Source: Diphasiastrum complanatum (lineage: Eukaryota > Streptophyta > Lycopodiopsida > Lycopodiales > Lycopodiaceae). Taken from it: DNA of 64,000 bases. Position 1 is the stretch's first letter. Every line of letters begins with the position of its first letter. Below the pieces are notes generated by a model. That model had not been told where the DNA came from. It saw only the letters and a list, made by a program, of their open reading frames with translations, and made no database searches. Of the stretch, positions 57,893 to 64,000 are shown piece by piece. The position numbers were made by a program, and so were the translations under genes. Where the stretch lies: NCBI GenBank assembly GCA_029204225.1, contig CM055102.1:44155984-44219983 (forward strand). The letters are read 5' to 3'.

Positions 57893-60800
57893 AGATGTTG
57901 TTGACCAATAATATTCAGGCTAAGATCACTATGATCTTGGATCCAGAAGATTCAAACTACTTGATTTGGAAATTAAAAACTTCACTCATATTGAAGGGCG
58001 AAGGTCTATGGTAATGGGTAGAACCTATATAGGAGAAGCCGATAGGTACTCTTGGCAAAGAACTTCGAGAATGGAGTTTAAGAAATGACAAAGCTATAGC
58101 AGTTATTGCATCGTCAATGCATGACAATATAATGCTAGATCTTACATCAATTTTGAACGCAAAAGATTTATGAGAAGAATAGCAAACCAAGAATGAGACT
58201 CAATCTCGTAATCAGATCATGTTCTTGGAAGACCAATTAACTTATCTATAGTGGGACGACAAAAACCTGAACACATTCGTACGAAAGATAAAAGATTTGT
58301 TTATTTCCTTGCAGAATTCAAGCACAAAAAATATAATCTCAAAGGAAAAACAACTTAGTTATTTTCTTTGAGCCCTACCCAGGTCACTCCACACAACTCG
58401 AACCTTATTGGCGAAAGATGCAACAATGACACTTCAAAAGGCAATAGACGAAGTTAAAGATGAAGTAGAAGCTCCTGAATGCAATGACGACAATGGTGAT
58501 TCCAGAAATACTCTATTTACTCAGAAGAATAAATCTTCTAAGAAGTTTAAGTTTAAGAGGGAAAAGAATATGTCTAAGACAAATGATCAACAATACGGAA
58601 AAATTCTAGTGATAAGAAGATCTGCAACAGACGCAAAAGATCAGGTCACGTAAAAGATAAGTGTTGGTTAGATCCAAAGATTGAATGCATTCATTGTCAT
58701 AAATGGGGTCATGCAGTAGTAGACTATTATCAAAATCCCAGAAAAAAAAAAGAAACAGAATCGAAGCAAACCTTAAGATTCAAACTATGTCGAAGACAAA
58801 GCCAGATGCTCCAGAGCAGCAGAAGACAGGACGACAAGGAACTCAGCAGCTTATGTTAGTGTTGATCTATGCTATTCATCTAATTCAATTCGAGAAGTAG
58901 TACTTGATTCGGGAGCCACCTCACATTTTGTTTCTTCGCAACAAATTTGTCTGAGCACAAGAAGATGAACTATTCGAGATTCATTATACTTGGAAACGAT
59001 TCTAAGCACATGGTTGATGGAACTAGTGTACTATGGTTGGACACAAATCAGAGTGACAAGAAACTGGAGAAGTTCTCTATGTCCCTACTCTTCACAAAGA
59101 TCTTCTATCCATAGCTAAGATAGTCGATACAGGTATGTCAGTAACCTTCACAAAGAACACTTGTAAACTGTTCGAGGAAGATTCTAATAACCTAGTTGTT
59201 AAATGCAACAGAGAAGAAAATTTGTTTCACTTGAACATTTGAACTCGAATCAAACAAGCAAGTCAAAATCAAGAATTGATAGTTATTCTGTGGCACAAGA
59301 GGCTATGTCACATGAACATGGAAGCCTTGTACCAAGCCAACAAAAGTCAGAGAATCGAAGGAGTCGAAATCAAAAGTAGAGATATTCGAACTACCTGCAA
59401 ATCCTGTCTTAAAGGCAAGATGACTAGAACACCTTTCAGTAAGGATGTTTATAAAGCAACTAAGGTACTTGAAATTGTGCATTCAGATATTTGTGGACCA
59501 TTCGGAGTATTGTTGTTGGGTGATGCAAAGTACTTCATTATGCTTATTGATGACTTCAGCAAGTTCACTATGGTATACTTTATACGTCAAAAATCTGAAG
59601 CTTTCGAGAGATTTGTTGAGTATACGAATTGAGCTGAGAAGCAGACATGCAATAAGTTGAAGTAGATTTGCACAGATCGTGGAGGTGAGTACAATTCCAA
59701 CGAATGGCAAGGCTTACTATACTGATCAAGGTATTATGCATACGAAGACTGCATCATACACACCTCAGCACAATGGAATAGCTGAACTAAGGAATCACAC
59801 ACTTATGGAAGCTGCCAGATGTATGATGGCTCATGCAAAAGCACTAAAACAGTTGTGGGCAGAAGCAGTGGCTACATCGAATTATCTTCAGAATGTATTC
59901 TAAAATCTCAAATACCAAATAGAACTCCTCATGAGATATGGTGGAAGTCGAAGCCAAATCTTGCACATGTTCGGACATTTGGATGCACAGTGTATATGCA
60001 CATACCAGACAAGCTGAGAAAGAAACTCAATGAAAAGATAGAATAAGGTTTTCTGATTCTAGTTACATTTGTCATATTATCGTGTCTATGTGCCCGAAAT
60101 TGGCAGAATAAAAGTTATTTGAGATGTTAAATTTGATGAGTCGAAATACATAGCAGACAGTGATCTAGTCGGCTATGAAATTCTCAAAAACTATTATGAG
60201 ATACCAATGACAACAGAAGTAAAACAAACAAAAGATAAAAGAGAATTACCAGATTTAGAGAGAGGTCAAAATCAAGTTCTTGACAGACTCGAATCACCAG
60301 CTCAAATTCCAACAGAAAAGGTTGAATCAGAATCGAACTCAAAACCTGCAGAATCGAACTCGAAACCACCTGTGAGAAGATTTGACAGACAACAAAAACC
60401 ACCAGAAAGGTATGGTCAAGATGTTTTTAATACAACCATCAAATTTTGTGGTTTCTCTAACGAACCTCAAACATTCGAGAAGCTATTGATGGACCAGATA
60501 AAGATCGCTGGATTCAGGCAATGGAGGATGAAATGTCATCCATGTATAAGAACAATGTATGGACACTTGCACCAATACTTGATGGTAGAAAACCAGTCAA
60601 ATGCAAGTGGATCTACAAGATCAAAACAGGTCCTGATGTAGAAAACATCAGATACAAAACAAGGTTGGTTGCTAAAGGATTTTCACAGAAGTATGGAATC
60701 GACTACACTGATACTTTTTCACCGGTAGTCAAACATACATCAATTCGCTTGTTTTTTGCACATGCAGTGGCTCACGATCTGAAAATCTATATTGTGGATG

Positions 60801-62037
60801 AGAAGACTGCTTTCTTACACACAGAATTGGAAGAAGACTTATTCATGGACCAACCACTTGGTTTTGTAAGCCTAGAATATCCAGAATACGGATGTCACAT
60901 GAATAAAAGCATTTATGGTCTGAAACAAGCAGCAAGACAATGGTATAAAAATAAGGATGAAGCACTATGTTCCTCAGGCTTCAAACCTCTATTTCCTAAA
61001 TCAAATGTCTATATCAAGCATGTCCAAAATGAAAAAATCATTCTAGCTGTCTATGTTGATGACACACCTATCTTCTCAAGAAAAGATAAGTTAATTTCAG
61101 ATGTCAAAAGAGACATTTCTGAAATATTTGAGATTGCTGATCTAGGAGAAGCTAAAATCTATCTAGGCTTGTAGATTCAGAGAGACTTTGAAGGTGGTAA
61201 GTTGTATCTTCACCAACAAAAGTACACTCTGAAGATCATTGAAGGCTTCAACATGCTCGAATGCAAAGGTGTACATACTCCCATGATACCTGGAACAATA
61301 CTGAACAAGGCAAATTGTCCGCAGACTCTCGAGGAAGAGGAACGAATGGCCAAAACACCCTATCGTAGGCTGATTGGATCATTGTTATATCTAGCAAACA
61401 ACACCAAACCTGATATAGTATTTGCAGTATACAGGTTGAGCCAATATAATCAGAACCCAGGATTGTTGCACTGGAAGTTAGCAAAAAGAATACTACAATA
61501 TCTCCAAGAAACGAAAGACTATGGACTGTGTTATTCAAAGGAAGCTGGATTTTGCGTCGAATCTTATAGTGATGCAATCTGGGCATCCACAAAGGATGAT
61601 AACAAAAGTATTTCAGGAGGTTGTACTCTAGTATCTGGCGCGATCATACTCTGGACAAGCAAGAAGCAAACATCAGTAGCTCAATCTTCCGGTGAAGCGA
61701 AATATGTAGCAGCAACCAAGATGGCAAACGAGCTGATATGGATGAAGCAAATATTGGAAGGATTTGATGATTCTATTTCTGAACCTTATGTCTTGTTAAT
61801 GGATAACACTTCAGCAATCTATGTTACAAAAGATCCTACATTTCATTCAAAAACAAAGCACATAGCTAACAAGTATCATGTAATTCGGGACTTAGTCAAG
61901 AAGAAGATACTGAAGATAGTCTTCAAACCCACAGAGGAGATGACAGTTGATATCTTTACAAAGCCACTTAGTAAAGCTTTGTTCGAGAAGCAACGAAGAA
62001 GATTGGGGTTAATCCAACTGCCCACTTTGAGAGGGAG
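57893..62037 (+). pseudogene. Copia-B gag-pol with stops and frameshifts
   Basis: Domains in order: UBN2-like Gag from ATG at 57893 (DSNYLIWKLKTSL); a first zinc knuckle whose leading cysteine is unclear, ending GHVKDKCW near 58650, and a second, CIHCHKWGHAVVDYY, that lacks its last cysteine; protease SGATSHF near 58910; GAG-pre-integrase and integrase start at 59276-59632 (LWHKRLCHMN, CKSCLKGK, HSDICGP); a frameshifted integrase core (ICTDRGGEY, then TPQHNGIAELRN); reverse transcriptase at 60521-61174 (AVYVDDTPIFS); and, after a TAG at 61172, the rest through RNase H (SYSDAIWAS, SSGEAKYVA, VDIFTKPL). The many stops show it is inactive. Confidence 0.93.
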
Positions 62038-62038
62038 C

Positions 62039-62938
62039 TGTAGAACACCTGATCAGACAGATCTCGATTCTACTAACAAAGTGCACAGTTTACTTGACAA
62101 AGGATAAGAAACAAATACGAACTCGAAACATTTCTATTCGTAATCAATCTCGAAGGATTTGCAAAATTTATCTTGCTTGAAACTCGAAAGATTCGTGAAA
62201 CCGTTTCTTGTAGAAGCTCGTGGTTTCTTGTTGAAGCTCAAAAGATTCGCGAACAGAATTTTGTCGTGAAATATTTTGTTTCTTGTTCAAACCTCAGATG
62301 TCGCAAAATTCTCACAAAACAATTTGCGAAATCTTCTAAATTCTTCTTCAAGCTCAAAGACTGTCATCTGTCGCGAACAATTTGCGAAAGACAAAAATGT
62401 CGTGAAGAGACAAGTGTCGCGAATAATTCGCGAAACAGAAGCTGTAATGAAAAAACGGACTGTCGCAAAATATTAGCAAACAGAAATAATTCGCCCCTGA
62501 AAATAGAACGTCTATTTGAATATTAACCGTTGTAAATGGTTAGATCTACTGTTACAGAATTAAAAGGCCAAAAGACCTGTCCTGTAGCAATATAAATAAA
62601 TGTGCACTACTCGTTGTAAAACACTCTCACACTGAAGAGACTCTCAGACTCATTCAATCAGAGACACAATAGCGAGATAAGGCAACAAAAGATGTATACT
62701 GATTCGGATTCAGAATTATAAAGCCGGTTTTTAATCAATAGTTTTTGTTTGTCGAAAATTGTCTTAAGTTGTCTCTTAATTCCACATATTATTTCTGAAC
62801 GCATATTCAATCAGAGCAAATACTGTTCTATTAGTACATAGATTAGATACAGACCTGATTGAAGCCACTGATATTAGTTTGATTCATTCAAACTTTCATC
62901 GTGTTCTATGTGGAAGAATAATTACTATTTTTTCTACA
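62039..62938 (+). mobile_element. 3' LTR of the copia-B element
   Basis: Begins TGTAGAACACC after the purine-rich GAGAGGGAGC and ends TTTTTTCTACA, with 7-bp terminal inverted ends (TGTAGAA/TTCTACA). From 62140 to 62480 it holds many variants of TCGCGAA...TTCGCGAAA, an iterated motif in the U3 part typical of enhancer arrays. A TATAAATA box is near 62590. Confidence 0.9.
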
Positions 62939-64000
62939 AACGAACCTACGCATGACAAGTAACTTCATATCCTTGATGCTTGAGTCTTGGATCTTGGGTT
63001 GAGGATAGGCTAGGAAATAAACCCGCTATAATTTTGGCATCGTTGCCAAGGAGATACACCAATTTTTCAGATTGCAGCATGTTGGTAGATGGTTAGCTTG
63101 CATTTAGGCCAAGACCAAGACCAACATGCCAAGAAGGTTGGGCGGAAAATGAATCAAACCGGGCAGAAAAATAAAAAATCTGAAAGTTTCTGGTTTTTGA
63201 CAAGTTTACAGAATTTTGTGGCCAACTTCAAAAATTTGTAACTTTTTCAATATTGAACGGAATTCAAAAAAAGTTAGATGGCTAAAAAGCCCTTTCAATG
63301 CTCTACAATCGTACTTATTTAGATTGAATTATAGAGAATGAGCAGAAAAATTAAAAAACAAAAAATACAACTCATTTTTTGAACAATTTTGGATATAACT
63401 CTCACAAATGCAAGCTAACCATCTACCAACATTTAGGCATCTTGGTCTTCGCATCTTGGTCTTGGCATGCTAGGATTCATTTTCCGCCCAACCTTCTGTT
63501 CTCTATAATTCCATCTGAATAGCTACAATTGTAGAGCATTGAAAGGGCTTTCTGGAGATATAATTTTTTTTTCATTTCGTTAAGTATTGAGGAAAATCTT
63601 TCATTGTGTTCGCAAATACCAAAGACAAACCATTTTGACCAAGTTTTGTTTCATACAAAGTAAGGATCTTTTGTATGATTGGATTGTTTAAAAATTATGG
63701 TTGAGTAATGTTTTGATAATATTTGTTGTTTCTATAGTGCTTCTAGACTTTTGTAGGTTGACATCAAAACAAACTGTAGGATTTTCAAATATTGATCGTT
63801 TTCCAATTGTTCCTTGTAAGTAGCTTGTTGCTCTATATGTTGTTTCAATTGATACATTGATTAAAGATAAAGTCTGTAATTCAATGGGATGAAGTTGCAA
63901 GATTGACCTTGTGTAACTAGGAGATAGGAATACTAAGTACTTTATTCAATAAACTTGCAGGTTTTCTTAGGTCATAAAATAATGTATGATGCATGATAGT
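62939..64000. repeat. Complex inverted repeats, otherwise non-coding
   Basis: TTGGTAGATGGTTAGCTTGCA (partly quoted) at 63090 is inverted near 63408-63430; GGTTGGGCGGAAAATGAATC at 63137 is inverted at 63477-63496; GCCCTTTCAATGCTCTACAAT near 63290 is inverted near 63530-63550. These pair segments across a roughly 100-bp centre but are partly rearranged. No transposase and no other gene were seen out to the window end. Confidence 0.65.

Overview
The window is nuclear DNA of a land plant. The evidence is plant-type B3 and PPPDE genes with GT-AG introns, Ty1/copia and Ty3/gypsy retrotransposons primed by initiator tRNA-Met (TGGTATCAGAGC sites), a hAT transposase remnant and long (GA)n/(CT)n microsatellites. 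The species cannot be named from the sequence. Most of the 64 kb is nested, decayed retrotransposon; only two host genes can be supported.

Layout. 1-2.9 kb: copia and gypsy fragments on both strands. 2.9-6.9 kb: mostly non-coding, with two tandem duplications and an unidentified coding-like stretch. 6.9-9.3 kb, minus strand: a seven-exon B3-domain gene assembled here from splice sites and reading phase (395 aa). 9.3-12.4 kb: its upstream region, CT/CA microsatellites and a hAT remnant. 12.4-14.8 kb: a gypsy solo LTR with an exact 5-bp target-site duplication (TSD), then a reversed copia LTR piece and a second, truncated gypsy LTR in opposite orientation. 15-20.6 kb: gag fragments, a long (CT)n run and unidentified degraded sequence. 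20.7-24.5 kb, minus: a truncated gypsy element whose pol frame is broken only by five stop codons. 24.6-29.9 kb: a non-coding LTR element in the order internal-LTR-internal-LTR. 29.9-37 kb: decayed copia copies of one family (3' half, LTR, internally deleted copy, LTR) and an LTR tail of a second family. 37-39.9 kb: microsatellite, hairpins and gene-derived fragments, including the start of a type-A response regulator. 39.9-46.0 kb: a complete copia element with an uninterrupted 1322-aa Gag-Pol, two 682-bp LTRs differing at two bases, and an exact TSD. 46.3-49.3 kb: a gypsy-derived element without coding capacity, also with an exact TSD. 50.5-52.0 kb: a DeSI/PPPDE-type protease gene (196 aa). 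52-57.4 kb: repeat-rich non-coding DNA. 57.4-62.9 kb: a decayed copia element with a (GA)n tract in place of most of its 5' LTR. 62.9-64 kb: inverted repeats.

The two host genes are not functionally linked. One encodes a nuclear DNA-binding protein, the other a probable de-SUMOylating or deubiquitinating isopeptidase. The main interest lies in the retrotransposons: one possibly mobile copia element, a gypsy pol decayed apparently by C-to-T change, iterated stem-loops in a gypsy leader, repeated primer-binding-site motifs in a copia leader, and a response-regulator exon inside repetitive DNA.
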